DNA of 64,000 bases from JBJXHN01 sp046233135 (GCA_046233135.1 JBJXHN010000005.1:372001-436000), one strand, 5' to 3'; shown: positions 1 through 8,588, counted from the first letter of the stretch. Numbers and translations are program-made. Notes: generated by a model not told the origin, from the sequence alone.

Positions 1-485
1 AGCAGCAGTTCAAATAACGCCAGTTCGCGCCTTGGAAGATCAAGGCTGGTATCGGCCAGGATAACGGTGCGCTGGTCGCGGTCGTAGGCGAGCTTCCCGA
101 TGGTTTCGCGCATCGGTGCGACGTGCGGCCGCCGCCGGGAAAGGGCGCGCAAGCGGGCGAACAGTTCTTCCATGTCGAAAGGCTTGACCAGATAGTCGTC
201 GGCCCCCGCATCAAGGCCTTCAACCCGTTCCGACGTTTTCCCGCGCGCCGTCAGGATCAGGACAGGGGTGGTTGCTCCGCGGCCTCGGAGGCGCTTTATG
301 ATCTCGAGTCCCGACAGGCGCGGCAGATTGATGTCGATGATGGCCACATCTCCCATTTCCCGGGAGAGGAAGGTGTCCGCGTCCGCTCCGTCATCGATAT
401 GGTCAACGGCATGCCCTTGATCCTTCAAGGCATTCTCGATACCCCGCGCGAGGCTGAGATTGTCTTCAACCAGTATCACCCGCAT
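1..485 (-). CDS. tctD: TctD-like OmpR-family response regulator (3' end outside window)
   Basis: Translation of the minus strand gives an N-terminal receiver domain: acidic pair E7/D8 in ILVEDN, phospho-acceptor D51 in AIIDINLP, and K101 in LVKPFD. It is followed by the start of a winged-helix OmpR-type output domain, which runs off the window at position 1. The ATG at 485 is chosen because an AAGGG sequence lies about 6 bases upstream; an in-frame ATG at 491 overlaps that site. The gene is divergent from tctC with about 160 bp between them. This matches the TctD/TctE two-component systems that induce tripartite tricarboxylate transporters, so the cognate sensor kinase is expected just beyond the left edge. 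The response-regulator call is firm; the TctD name rests on the neighbourhood. Confidence 0.82.
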   Translation of the reverse strand, partial: MRVILVEDNLSLARGIENALKDQGHAVDHIDDGADADTFLSREMGDVAIIDINLPRLSGLEIIKRLRGRGATTPVLILTARGKTSERVEGLDAGADDYLVKPFDMEELFARLRALSRRRPHVAPMRETIGKLAYDRDQRTVILADTSLDLPRRELALFELL

Positions 486-550
486 TGGCATCCCTTTTCT
501 TTCGCATCGACAGGTTTCAGACAGGAATCCTCCCTATTGTCACCGATCAG

Positions 551-581
551 GCCGTGCCAATGAGAAGAATGCAAGCACGGC
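551..581. promoter_or_regulatory. Inverted repeat between tctD and tctC, candidate operator
   Basis: GCCGTGC (551-557) and GCACGGC (575-581) are perfect 7-base inverted arms separated by 17 bases, in the divergent tctD/tctC intergenic region about 65 bp before tctC. The spacing and location suit a regulator site, possibly for the neighbouring OmpR-type regulator. This is inference from symmetry and position only; OmpR-family proteins more often use direct repeats. Confidence 0.35.
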
Positions 582-647
582 GTCACGCGAGGGCAGCCCT
601 TTCAAAAAGCTCGAAACAGCGTGGCGAGTTAAGACAGGGAGAAAGAA

Positions 648-1754
648 ATGAGCAAGAAACGCTGGATGACCCGGCGGGAGGCCTTCGGGCTCGCCGCCGG
701 CATGATCGCCCTTGGCATGATTGGACCTGCCGAGGCTGCGGAAGTCGATTTCTCGGGCCGGACCATCGAATGGATCATTCCATTTTCGGCTGGCGGCGGG
801 TCTGATACCTGGGCACGGTTCAACGCGCCGCTGCTTTCGAAGTATCTGCCCGGCAATCCGGTGGTCGTCGTGGTGAACGAACCCGGTGGTGGGTCGACGA
901 AGGGGGCCAACCTGTTCGCCGCCCGCGCCAAGCCCGACGGCCTGACGATCCTGGGGACCTCCGCCTCGACCCAGTTTCCGTACCTGCTGGGCGATCCGCG
1001 GGTGCGCTACGAGTACAAGGACTGGCGCATTGTCATGACCAGTCCGACCGGTGGTGTCACGTACACGACCCCCGCCCTCGGCTTGCAGAGTCCGGAAGAT
1101 ATCGGAATGCTCAAGGACCAGAAACTGGTCTATGCCAGTCAGGGGGCGACCTCGATCGACCTGGTCCCGCTTCTGGGGTTCCGCCTGATGGGGCTGGATG
1201 TGCAGCATGTGTTCGGTTTCAAGGGTCGCGGTGACGGCCGTCTGGCCTTCGAGCGCGGAGAAGTGAACATCGACAGCCAGACCTCGTCGGCCTATCTGAA
1301 AAGTGTCCAGCCGTTGGTCGATGCCGGCCAGGCCGTTCCTTTGTTCAGCTGGGGTGTCCTTGACGAAACGGGTTCCGTCGTCCGCGATCCCACCTTTCCT
1401 GACCTTCCCACTTTCGTCGAAGCCTATCAGACGCTGACCGGCAAGGCGCCCTCAGGCGCAGAGTATGACGCCTATTTCGCCTTCTTTGCCGCCGGTTTCC
1501 CCGCGCAGAAGATGATGTTTCTGCCGAAAGGCACGTCCGACGACATTGTGGAGGCTTATCAGGCGGCCGTTGAAGCCATGAAAGCCGACCCTGATTATCG
1601 AGCCGATGCGGAAACCGTCTTGGGCGCGTACGAACAGGTGACCGGCTCCTTGTCCCAGTCTCTGTTCGAAAAAGGGTCTACCATCGCCCCTGAGCTGCGG
1701 GCACAGGTGACCGGAATGCTGACAGAGACCTACGGCATAAAATTCGACAATTAA
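648..1754 (+). CDS. tctC: Tripartite tricarboxylate transporter substrate-binding protein (TctC/Bug family)
   Basis: Encodes a 368-residue periplasmic solute receptor of the TTT (TctCBA) family. The N-terminus holds a twin-arginine-like signal (TRREAFGL, residues 8-15) followed by a hydrophobic stretch ending near AEAAE, so export may be by Tat rather than Sec. The mature protein opens with the Bug-family beta strand IEWIIPFSAGGGSD, whose glycine-rich loop contacts substrate carboxylates. A GGGAGA ribosome site precedes the ATG. The gene is followed by an intercistronic hairpin and then the membrane subunit, so it is probably the first and most abundant product of the operon. The substrate is not decided by sequence; the tautomerase downstream suggests an unsaturated tri- or dicarboxylate. 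It is somewhat longer than the usual 320-330 residues of Bug proteins. Confidence 0.88.
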   Translation: MSKKRWMTRREAFGLAAGMIALGMIGPAEAAEVDFSGRTIEWIIPFSAGGGSDTWARFNAPLLSKYLPGNPVVVVVNEPGGGSTKGANLFAARAKPDGLTILGTSASTQFPYLLGDPRVRYEYKDWRIVMTSPTGGVTYTTPALGLQSPEDIGMLKDQKLVYASQGATSIDLVPLLGFRLMGLDVQHVFGFKGRGDGRLAFERGEVNIDSQTSSAYLKSVQPLVDAGQAVPLFSWGVLDETGSVVRDPTFPDLPTFVEAYQTLTGKAPSGAEYDAYFAFFAAGFPAQKMMFLPKGTSDDIVEAYQAAVEAMKADPDYRADAETVLGAYEQVTGSLSQSLFEKGSTIAPELRAQVTGMLTETYGIKFDN

Positions 1755-1773
1755 CGGCCGAATTCGAGCCGAT

Positions 1774-1797
1774 GGCGGGCGCCACTGATCGCCCGCC
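1774..1797 (+). terminator. Hairpin between tctC and tctA, attenuator or mRNA stabiliser
   Basis: GGCGGGCG (1774-1781) pairs perfectly with CGCCCGCC (1790-1797) across an 8-base loop, followed by a TCTTC-rich tract without a pure T run. In solute-receptor transporters such hairpins keep receptor mRNA in excess of membrane-subunit mRNA; that role is inferred here. Confidence 0.5.
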
Positions 1798-1866
1798 GGA
1801 TCTCTTCTTCTTCTTATCAAAAGGCATGACTGGTCGTGGTCATGCAACAAACACGGAGTACCCCCC

Positions 1867-3861
1867 GTGGTTGATAGCCTATTGTCCGCGCTGTCGGCAT
1901 TTCTTTCCTTTGACTACCTTGTTTTCATGGTGATCGGCGTGTCCGTCGGTCTCATTGTCGGTGTCATCCCGGGATTGGGCGGCATTGCCGGCTTGTCGCT
2001 GTTGGTTCCCTTGCTCTACGGCATGGATGACATCCCGGCGCTGGCCATGCTGATCGGCCTTGTTGCCGTGATTCCCACCTCGGACACCTTTGCCTCGGTT
2101 TTGATCGGTATTCCCGGATCGTCCGCCAGCCAGGCCACCGTCCTGGACGGGTTCCCCCTGGCACGCCAGGGCCAGGCTGCGCGGGCATTGTCGGCCGCGT
2201 TTATCTCGTCCATGGCAGGTGGAATCTTTGGGGCGGTCGTTCTCACCGGCTTCGTTGTCATCGCGCGGCCACTGATCCTGTCCTTCGGATCCGCTGAATT
2301 GTTCATGCTCGCTCTTTTCGGGCTGTCGATGGTGGCCGTTCTCGCCGGGCGCAGCCTCGCGAAGGGGCTGGTGGCTTGCTGTCTGGGGTTGCTTATCGGG
2401 TCCATCGGTGGCGCGCCTGCGACGGGCGAGTTCCGTATGATCTTCGGCTTTGACTATCTCTATGACGGAATACCCCTTGTCGTTGTCGGTCTGGGGCTGT
2501 TCGCCATTCCGGAAATCGCCGGTCTCTTGCGTCAGAACGCGGCCATCGCTTCAAGCAACGCCCTGGGGGCTGGCTGGGTTCAGGGCCTGGGGGACTGGTG
2601 GCGGAATGTCTGGCTGTCGGCGCGGTGTGCGGGGTTCGGTTGCGTGATCGGTGCCATCCCGGGCCTTGGTGGTTCGGTCGTGGATTGGATCGCCTACAGC
2701 CACGCCGTTCAGACGGTGAAGAAGGAACCGCGCTTCGGCAAGGGGGACATTCGAGGCGTGATTGCCCCGGAAAGTGCCAACAACGCCATGCAGGGCGGCG
2801 CCCTGTTGCCGACCATGCTGTTTGGCATCCCGGGATCGGGCGCGATGGCGGTTTTCTTGGGGGGGATGGTTCTGCTGGGCATCGAGCCGGGGCCATCCAT
2901 GGTCGGGGCAGACCTGAACATAACCTATTCGGTGATCTGGTCCCTCGCGCTGGCGAATGTGATGGGCGCGGCCATTTGCCTGGCTCTTGCGCTGCCGATT
3001 TCAAAGCTCACCCAGATCCCTTTTCAGCGGCTGGCCCCCTTCATGATCGTGCTGATCTGCTTCGCGGCCTTCCAGGCGACGCGATCTCTGGCGGATCTCA
3101 TCGCGCTCCTCGGCCTCGGGGTGCTGGGCGTCCTGCTGAAGCGGTTCGGCTGGCCGCGCCCGGCACTGCTGATCGGCTACGTCCTCGCACCGCAGGCTGA
3201 AACCTATTTCTACCAGGCCTTGCAATTCAACGGATGGGGGTTTGTCGAACGGCCTGGTGTGATCATCATCGGGCTCATGACGCTGGCTTCGATTTGGTTC
3301 GGCCTTAAGAACCGGGTTGACGAACATGGGCATGTGGTGCCGAACCAGGACGATGCACCGGACGTGTCTTCTTTCAAGGCCCACCTCCCGCAGATCGCAT
3401 TCGCGGGGCTTGTTCTGGGCATGCTTCTGGTTGCTCTGACGGATTCTCTTGACCATGACTTCCTGGGCAAGGTTTTTCCCCTGTCCGTGTCGGTGGTCGG
3501 GGTCTGCATGCTGGGAGTTCTATTGCCCCAGCTCATATACTGCAAGCCGGGCCACCATGCCCATTTCGACGGGGAACTCACCGGCGAGCATGTGGGGCGC
3601 GACGGGATCGGGAGTCTCTGGGGCGGCCTGTTATGGATCGCGGGGCTTGTCGGACTGACGGCGGTGGCCGGTTTTTACGCCGCGCTTCTGGTGTTTTTCC
3701 CGGTGTTCTTGGTCTTCCGCGCCAAGGCTGGACTGCTGGCGACTCTGGCCATGTCCGCCGGTGCGGCCGGTTTTGTCCTGCTGTTGGCCTGGGCATTGTC
3801 GCTGAACTTCCCGACGGGCGTCCTTCAGGACGTGCTGGACCTGCCCTGGCCATTCCGATGA
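1867..3861 (+). CDS. tctA: TctA-TctB fusion, membrane permease of the tripartite tricarboxylate transporter
   Basis: A 664-residue membrane protein. Residues 1 to about 500 are TctA: two family repeats with the glycine signature, GVIPGLGG near residue 33 and GAIPGLGG near 265, and the APESANNA and FGIPGSGAM motifs. After a hydrophilic linker (about 480-505), residues 505-660 contain about four further hydrophobic segments with the size and topology of the small TctB subunit, which is normally a separate gene of about 150 residues. No separate tctB lies nearby, which supports the fusion. The start is a GTG at 1867 preceded by GGAG at about 1855. With TctC it would import a carboxylate using the ion gradient. 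Confidence 0.87.
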   Translation: MVDSLLSALSAFLSFDYLVFMVIGVSVGLIVGVIPGLGGIAGLSLLVPLLYGMDDIPALAMLIGLVAVIPTSDTFASVLIGIPGSSASQATVLDGFPLARQGQAARALSAAFISSMAGGIFGAVVLTGFVVIARPLILSFGSAELFMLALFGLSMVAVLAGRSLAKGLVACCLGLLIGSIGGAPATGEFRMIFGFDYLYDGIPLVVVGLGLFAIPEIAGLLRQNAAIASSNALGAGWVQGLGDWWRNVWLSARCAGFGCVIGAIPGLGGSVVDWIAYSHAVQTVKKEPRFGKGDIRGVIAPESANNAMQGGALLPTMLFGIPGSGAMAVFLGGMVLLGIEPGPSMVGADLNITYSVIWSLALANVMGAAICLALALPISKLTQIPFQRLAPFMIVLICFAAFQATRSLADLIALLGLGVLGVLLKRFGWPRPALLIGYVLAPQAETYFYQALQFNGWGFVERPGVIIIGLMTLASIWFGLKNRVDEHGHVVPNQDDAPDVSSFKAHLPQIAFAGLVLGMLLVALTDSLDHDFLGKVFPLSVSVVGVCMLGVLLPQLIYCKPGHHAHFDGELTGEHVGRDGIGSLWGGLLWIAGLVGLTAVAGFYAALLVFFPVFLVFRAKAGLLATLAMSAGAAGFVLLLAWALSLNFPTGVLQDVLDLPWPFR

Positions 3862-3931
3862 TCGCTTCTCCGGCCCCGGACGACCGCAGGCCGTTTACAT
3901 GCCAAACCTTTTGGATATGCAGGAGACAATG

Positions 3932-5023
3932 ATGGCACTGACGGCCATTCCATTCCTCTTCTTCCGCGGCGGCACGTCACGCGGACCCTACTTCCGTCGG
4001 GAAGATCTGCCCGAGGACCAGGAGACTCTGGCCGAAGTGCTGATCACCGTTGTCGGATCCGGCCACAAGCTGAACATCGACGGCATTGGTGGCGGGGCGG
4101 CCGTGACGACAAAGGTCGCCATGATCTCCAAATCCAAAGAGGTGGATTGCGATATCGATTATTTTTTCGCCCAAGTCAGCGTCGAAGACAGGCAAGTTGA
4201 CTTCAAGCCGACCTGTGGGAATATCCTGACGGGGGTCGGCCCCGCAGCGCTGGAGTTTGGCCTGATTGCCCCTCAGGGCGACATCACCCGGGTCCGCATC
4301 TGCTCCGTTAATACCGGGGCTAAAGTCGAAGCGGTGGTGCGGACTCCGGACGGCGAGGTCGATTATTCGGGTGACACAGCCATCGACGGTGTTCCCGGAA
4401 CCGCTGCGCCGATCTACCTCAACTTCATGGATGTCGTCGGTTCGGCCACCGGATCGTTTCTGCCGAGCGGCGCCGTGCGAGAGAAGATCAACGGCATTGA
4501 AGTGACGTGTATGGATGTGGCGATGCCCATCTGTATCGCCCGGGCCAGTGCTTTCGGCCTGAGCGGCTGTGAGACGGCAGAGGATCTCGACGGGAATCGT
4601 GAATTCTTCGCGCGTCTGGAACAGATCCGGTTGGAGGCCGGGCGGCGCATGGGAATGGGGGATGTCTCTGCCTCCGTGACGCCGAAATTCGCTCTCCTGG
4701 CGCCGCCGCGACAGGGTGGAACGATCACGGCACGATACTTTATGCCTTGGGCCTGTCATCCCACCATGGCGGTGACGGGGGCTCAATGCCTCGCCGCCTG
4801 TGTCCTGACCCCCGGAACTGTCGCCGACGGCTTCGCGACCCTGCCGCAGGGTGTGCCGGCCCTGGTAAGGATTGAGCATCCCGGCGGCGCGATCGATGTC
4901 ACCGTCGATTACGAGACCGGACCTGCGGGCTTTGTCTTGAAATCCGCTGGCCTCATGCGGACGGCAAGGCTGCTGGCCCGGGGTGCATTGATGGTGCCGG
5001 CCAGTGTCTGGGATGGGAAATGA
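3932..5023 (+). CDS. PrpF/GalD-family isomerase (4-oxalomesaconate tautomerase or aconitate isomerase type)
   Basis: A 363-residue member of the PrpF (DUF453) family, with a diaminopimelate-epimerase-like fold that catalyses double-bond shifts in carboxylic acids such as 4-oxalomesaconate or methylaconitate. Visible signatures are FRGGTSRGPYF near the N-terminus, IDGIGGG, the TTKVAMI lysine (K61), the PTCGNILTG cysteine (C95) and WACHPTMAVTGA near the C-terminus. The ATG at 3932 is preferred because AGGAG (3921-3925) lies 6 bases upstream and family members begin there; ATGs at 3899 and 3929 are possible. It follows tctAB after about 70 bp, so the operon probably imports an unsaturated carboxylate and isomerises it. 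Family is certain; the exact substrate is not. Confidence 0.83.
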   Translation: MALTAIPFLFFRGGTSRGPYFRREDLPEDQETLAEVLITVVGSGHKLNIDGIGGGAAVTTKVAMISKSKEVDCDIDYFFAQVSVEDRQVDFKPTCGNILTGVGPAALEFGLIAPQGDITRVRICSVNTGAKVEAVVRTPDGEVDYSGDTAIDGVPGTAAPIYLNFMDVVGSATGSFLPSGAVREKINGIEVTCMDVAMPICIARASAFGLSGCETAEDLDGNREFFARLEQIRLEAGRRMGMGDVSASVTPKFALLAPPRQGGTITARYFMPWACHPTMAVTGAQCLAACVLTPGTVADGFATLPQGVPALVRIEHPGGAIDVTVDYETGPAGFVLKSAGLMRTARLLARGALMVPASVWDGK

Positions 5024-5183
5024 CTCCCCTCGGAGGGCTGCCCGGCTTGTGTCTGGCGAGGGACATCCGGATATTTCTTTCCGGTCACCATACCGTCGCT
5101 GGCGGGGCGATATGGCGGGCTAGCGCATCGACCCAAACGAAGGCGTCAGCCGAAGTTTGGAAAGTTGATGCATAAACAAAGCC

Positions 5184-5228
5184 CTAGTGCACTGACCGCT
5201 GAATCATCTGAATGTGTCAGTGCACTAG
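5184..5228. repeat. Perfect 13-bp inverted repeat between convergent genes
   Basis: CTAGTGCACTGAC (5184-5196) is the exact reverse complement of 5216-5228, with a 19-base loop. It lies in the 307-bp gap between the convergent galD-like gene and htpX, which otherwise shows no coding signal. It could be a bidirectional terminator, though it has no T run, or the joined ends of a lost transposable element with CTAG at both outer edges. Confidence 0.6.
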
Positions 5229-5330
5229 CGAGAGAGCGCGGATCGAGTTTGACGGGAAGACCGGCTGTGCGACCGTGCCCCCGATCTCTCGCTCCCGTTT
5301 TCTCGGGTCCCCGCCTCTCCGTCCGATGCG

Positions 5331-6215
5331 CTACCCCCAAGGACCTCGGGCCGGGGCCGTCTGGCCCATGGTTCGGGACAGTTCCTGCAAGCGGGCGATG
5401 CGGTTGGCGGTGGCGGGGTGGGTGGTGAACAGGTTGTCCATCTTGCGCGCATGCAGCGGGTTGACGATGAACAGGTGGGCCGAAGCCGGGTTGTTCTCCG
5501 CACTGGGCATGTCGATGGACTTGGCGCCCCGCTCCAGCTTGGCCAGGGCGTTGGCCAGCCACATCGGCTGACCGCAGATCTCCGCCCCGCCCCGGTCGGC
5601 GGCATATTCGTTGGTCCGGGAAATCGCCATCTGGATCAGCATGGCGGCCAGCGGAGCCAGGATCATCATCAGAATCACGCCGACGAACCCCAGCGGGTTG
5701 TTGTTCTCCCCGTCCCGGGAGCCCCCGAAGAACAGGGCGAAGTTGGCCAGCATGGACACCGCACCGGCCAGGGTGGCGGTGATGGTCATGGTCAGGGTGT
5801 CGTGATGGCGCACGTGGGCCAGTTCGTGGGCCATCACCCCGGCCAGCTCCTGGGGGGTCAGCAGGCGCATCAGCCCGGTGGTCGCGGCCACGGCGGCGTT
5901 CTGGGGATTGCGGCCGGTGGCGAAAGCATTGGGCTGCGGCGTGTCGATGATGTAAACCTTTGGCATAGGCATACCCGCGCGCCGGGCCAGCTGTTCCACC
6001 GTGCCGTACAAATCGGGGGCGGTGCGGGCATCGACCTCGCGGGCGTTATGCATCCGCAGCACCATCTTGTCGGAGTTCCAGTACGCGAACAGGTTCATCC
6101 CCGCAGCCAGCAGGAAGGCGATGATCATTCCCCCCTGGCCGCCGATCAGATAGCCGGCACCGAGAAACAGGCCGGTCATGGCGGCCAGCATCAGGGCAAC
6201 ACGCGCGAACCCCAT
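5331..6215 (-). CDS. htpX: Membrane zinc metalloprotease HtpX
   Basis: HtpX is an inner-membrane M48 zinc protease that degrades misfolded membrane proteins. Two hydrophobic segments fill the first 50 residues. The zinc and catalytic motif HELAH lies at 130-134 (numbered from the ATG at 6215), followed by two further membrane segments and the third-ligand motif NEYAADR (E203). C-terminal HPATANRIARL is also typical. The ATG at 6215 is preferred over the in-frame ATG at 6230 because GGGAG lies 8 bases before it and homologues start at that level. At 294 residues it has the usual length. It stands alone, convergent with the transport operon. Confidence 0.95.
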   Translation of the reverse strand: MGFARVALMLAAMTGLFLGAGYLIGGQGGMIIAFLLAAGMNLFAYWNSDKMVLRMHNAREVDARTAPDLYGTVEQLARRAGMPMPKVYIIDTPQPNAFATGRNPQNAAVAATTGLMRLLTPQELAGVMAHELAHVRHHDTLTMTITATLAGAVSMLANFALFFGGSRDGENNNPLGFVGVILMMILAPLAAMLIQMAISRTNEYAADRGGAEICGQPMWLANALAKLERGAKSIDMPSAENNPASAHLFIVNPLHARKMDNLFTTHPATANRIARLQELSRTMGQTAPARGPWG

Positions 6216-6337
6216 CCGGGTCACTCCCATTTCGTTGTGCGAAGCGCTTCTGAGGTAAGGGGTGGGCGCCGCCAGTCAAGATGAAATCATACGCCTGCCG
6301 GCAGGGCGCGGCGGACAGGTCCAAGGAGATCCCGGTA

Positions 6338-6538
6338 ATGAACGACACGGACGACACCAAACCTCGAACGAAACCCCTGACGAAGCCGGGCGATCTGCCC
6401 CTGACCGATATCGGTGGCGGTCCCATCCGCAGGCCCCAGCACACCCTGGAGTCCGAAAAGGAGGAAGGCGGCCCCAAGGGTCCCGAACCCACCCGTTTCA
6501 ATGATTGGGAGAAGAATGGCCGCTGCTCGGACTTCTGA
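6338..6538 (+). CDS. DUF1674 / SDHAF4-like succinate dehydrogenase assembly factor
   Basis: A 66-residue protein ending in the family hallmark GPEPTRFNDWEKNGRCSDF. This family (DUF1674) is homologous to mitochondrial SDHAF4, which chaperones the flavinylated SdhA subunit. The first half is charged and low in complexity, as usual. The ATG at 6338 is chosen because AAGGAG (6323-6328) precedes it by 9 bases; an upstream in-frame ATG at 6281 lacks a ribosome site. It reads in the same direction as the H-NOX gene 65 bp downstream, but no functional link is evident. No sdh genes are in the window. Confidence 0.85.
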   Translation: MNDTDDTKPRTKPLTKPGDLPLTDIGGGPIRRPQHTLESEKEEGGPKGPEPTRFNDWEKNGRCSDF

Positions 6539-6603
6539 CGGCCGCCGGACATCCCATCTGTACCCTTGCGTTTTTCTTCTTCCCGGCTGATCGGAGGGTG
6601 GCC

Positions 6604-7155
6604 ATGCTTGGTGTCGTTTTCACGGAATTCCTGGAAATGGTCGAGGACGCCTATTCCTTCGACATGGTCGACGACATCATCGCCCAGTCCGGCGTGGCCA
6701 GCGGCGGCGCCTATACGGCGGTGGGCACCTATGATCCCGGCGAGATGCTGGCCCTGGTGGCGGCGCTGTCGGACAGAACCGGCGTACCCGTGGGCGATCT
6801 GGTGCGCGGCTTCGGCCGCCATCTCTTCCCCAAGCTTGCCAATGGCCATGGCGAGATCGTCGAGGGGCTGAGCACCTCGCTGGACCTGCTGGAGCGGATC
6901 GAAAACCGCATTCATGTGGAGGTCCGCAAGCTCTATCCCGATGCCAACCTGCCCCGCTTTGCCTGCACGCGCGAGGGGCCTGACAGGCTGGTGATGGAAT
7001 ACGCGTCCGTTCGTCCCCTCGCCCCGCTGGCCATCGGTCTGATCGAGGGCTGCGCGGAGCATTTCGGGGAAACCCTGGTCGTCAAGACGGAAGACTTGTC
7101 GGGCGGTGTCGGCAACCACGCCCGCTTCACCATCACCCGGACCGCCGCCGCATGA
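6604..7155 (+). CDS. hnoX: H-NOX heme nitric-oxide sensor protein
   Basis: A 183-residue stand-alone H-NOX (HNOB) domain, a cytosolic heme protein that senses NO. It opens with GVVFTEFLEMVED, the usual family N-terminus. The proximal heme ligand is H104 in RIHVEVRKLYPDA, aligned from memory with H103 of the Shewanella protein. The propionate-binding YxSxR motif is YASVR at 133-137. It ends like the family with the GLIEGCAEHFGE region. The distal half shows no obvious H-bonding Tyr, which suggests an NO rather than an O2 sensor (inference). A GGAGG ribosome site precedes the ATG. Its TGA overlaps the ATG of the kinase gene (ATGA), so the two are co-translated and probably form an H-NOX/HnoK pair. 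Confidence 0.9.
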   Translation: MLGVVFTEFLEMVEDAYSFDMVDDIIAQSGVASGGAYTAVGTYDPGEMLALVAALSDRTGVPVGDLVRGFGRHLFPKLANGHGEIVEGLSTSLDLLERIENRIHVEVRKLYPDANLPRFACTREGPDRLVMEYASVRPLAPLAIGLIEGCAEHFGETLVVKTEDLSGGVGNHARFTITRTAAA

Positions 7156-8588
7156 CGGACCTGGACGAGGCCGCCCGCTGGCGCGCCCGGTTCGACCGGG
7201 AGCGCGCCGCCCGCAAGGAAGCCGAACGCCTGCTGGAGGAGAAGGGCCGCGAGCTCTACCAGGCGAACAACAGCCTTCGCCGGCTGCTGGGCGATCTGGA
7301 AGCGCGGGTGGAAGAGCGCACCCGCCAGCTGACCGAGGCCAAGGAACAGGCGGAAGCCGCTAACGAGGCCAAATCCCGCTTCCTCGCCACCATGAGCCAC
7401 GAAATCCGCACCCCGATGAACGGGGTCGTGGGCATGGTCGACTATCTGGAAAGCACGACGCTGGAGGACGACCAGCGGGACTGCGTGCAGACCATCCGCA
7501 CCGCCTCGGCCTCCTTGCAGCGGATTCTCGACGATATCCTCGACCTGTCGCGGCTGGAATCCCGGGCGCTGGAGCTGGCGCCGACGCCGGTGGACCTGCG
7601 CAAGCTGATGGGGGATATCCAGCGGCTGTTTTCCTTTGATGCGGAGCGGCGCGGTCTCGCCCTGCTGACCGATGTGGCCGACGAGGTCCCGGCCCTGGTG
7701 CTGGGCGATCGGGTACGGCTGGGCCAGATCCTGTCCAACCTGGTGGGCAACGCGCTGAAGTTCACCCCCGCCGGTGTCGTCAGCGCCCGGCTGGACCCGC
7801 ATCCGGACACGGCGGCGGTGGTGCTGACCGTTACCGATACCGGCATCGGCCTGTCCGAAGGACAGCAGGCGCGGCTGTTCCAGCGCTTTTCCCAGGCGGA
7901 TTCCTCGACCGTGCGGCGCTACGGCGGCAGCGGCCTGGGGCTGGCGATCTGTCGCGAGCTGGTGTCGCTGATGGGCGGCAGCATCGGGGTGGACAGCCAG
8001 CCCGGCCAGGGCAGCACCTTTACCGCCATCCTTCCCCTGCCGCCGGTGGAGGCGTCTGCGTTGCCCGACTCCACGGGCGCGTCTTCCGGGACGGGGGAAA
8101 GCGCGGCCCGGACCATGCCGGCCGCCGGCTGGCGGGTGCTGGTGGTCGACGACAACGACATCAACCGCGAGGTCGCCGCGCGCCTGCTGGAAAAGCTGTC
8201 CTGCCGGCCGGAAAGCGTGGCCAGCGGCGGCGCTGCGTTGGAAATCCTGGCCGGCCAGGGCTTCGACCTGGTGCTGATGGATGTGCAGATGCCCGACATG
8301 GACGGCTTCGAGGCCACCCGCCTGTTGCGCAAACGCGAGCGGGAGAACGGTCTGCGCTCAGTGACCGTGGTCGCCCTGACCGCCGATGCGGTGGATGGGG
8401 TAGAGGAAGAATGCCTCGCCGCCGGCATGGACCTGTTTGTCACCAAGCCGGTGACCCGCCGCAGCCTGTCGGCGATGCTGGAAACCGTCGCGCCGAAGGT
8501 GACGGCGGGGCGCGCGGAAGGCTGCGCGCCGGATGATGGTGTGGACGGCTCCCAGCGGCATCAAGTGTGCCAAAATGGAAGCGCTTAA
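7152..8588 (+). CDS. Hybrid sensor histidine kinase, probable partner of H-NOX
   Basis: 478 residues, cytosolic, with no membrane segment. The order is a charged coiled coil (1-72), HisKA with phospho-acceptor H83 in MSHEIRTPMNG, HATPase with N-box N200, DTGIG (229-233) and GGSGLGL (258-264), a proline/serine linker, and a receiver domain with D333/D334, phospho-acceptor D377 and K432. There is no sensory domain of its own, as expected for a kinase controlled by a separate H-NOX protein; NO-bound H-NOX inhibits such kinases in Vibrio and Shewanella. The receiver fold ends near residue 450. The last 15-20 residues (from about DDGVDG) are read from the left end of an IS110-type remnant, so the original C-terminus or anything after it has been replaced. 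Confidence 0.9.
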   Translation: MTDLDEAARWRARFDRERAARKEAERLLEEKGRELYQANNSLRRLLGDLEARVEERTRQLTEAKEQAEAANEAKSRFLATMSHEIRTPMNGVVGMVDYLESTTLEDDQRDCVQTIRTASASLQRILDDILDLSRLESRALELAPTPVDLRKLMGDIQRLFSFDAERRGLALLTDVADEVPALVLGDRVRLGQILSNLVGNALKFTPAGVVSARLDPHPDTAAVVLTVTDTGIGLSEGQQARLFQRFSQADSSTVRRYGGSGLGLAICRELVSLMGGSIGVDSQPGQGSTFTAILPLPPVEASALPDSTGASSGTGESAARTMPAAGWRVLVVDDNDINREVAARLLEKLSCRPESVASGGAALEILAGQGFDLVLMDVQMPDMDGFEATRLLRKRERENGLRSVTVVALTADAVDGVEEECLAAGMDLFVTKPVTRRSLSAMLETVAPKVTAGRAEGCAPDDGVDGSQRHQVCQNGSA

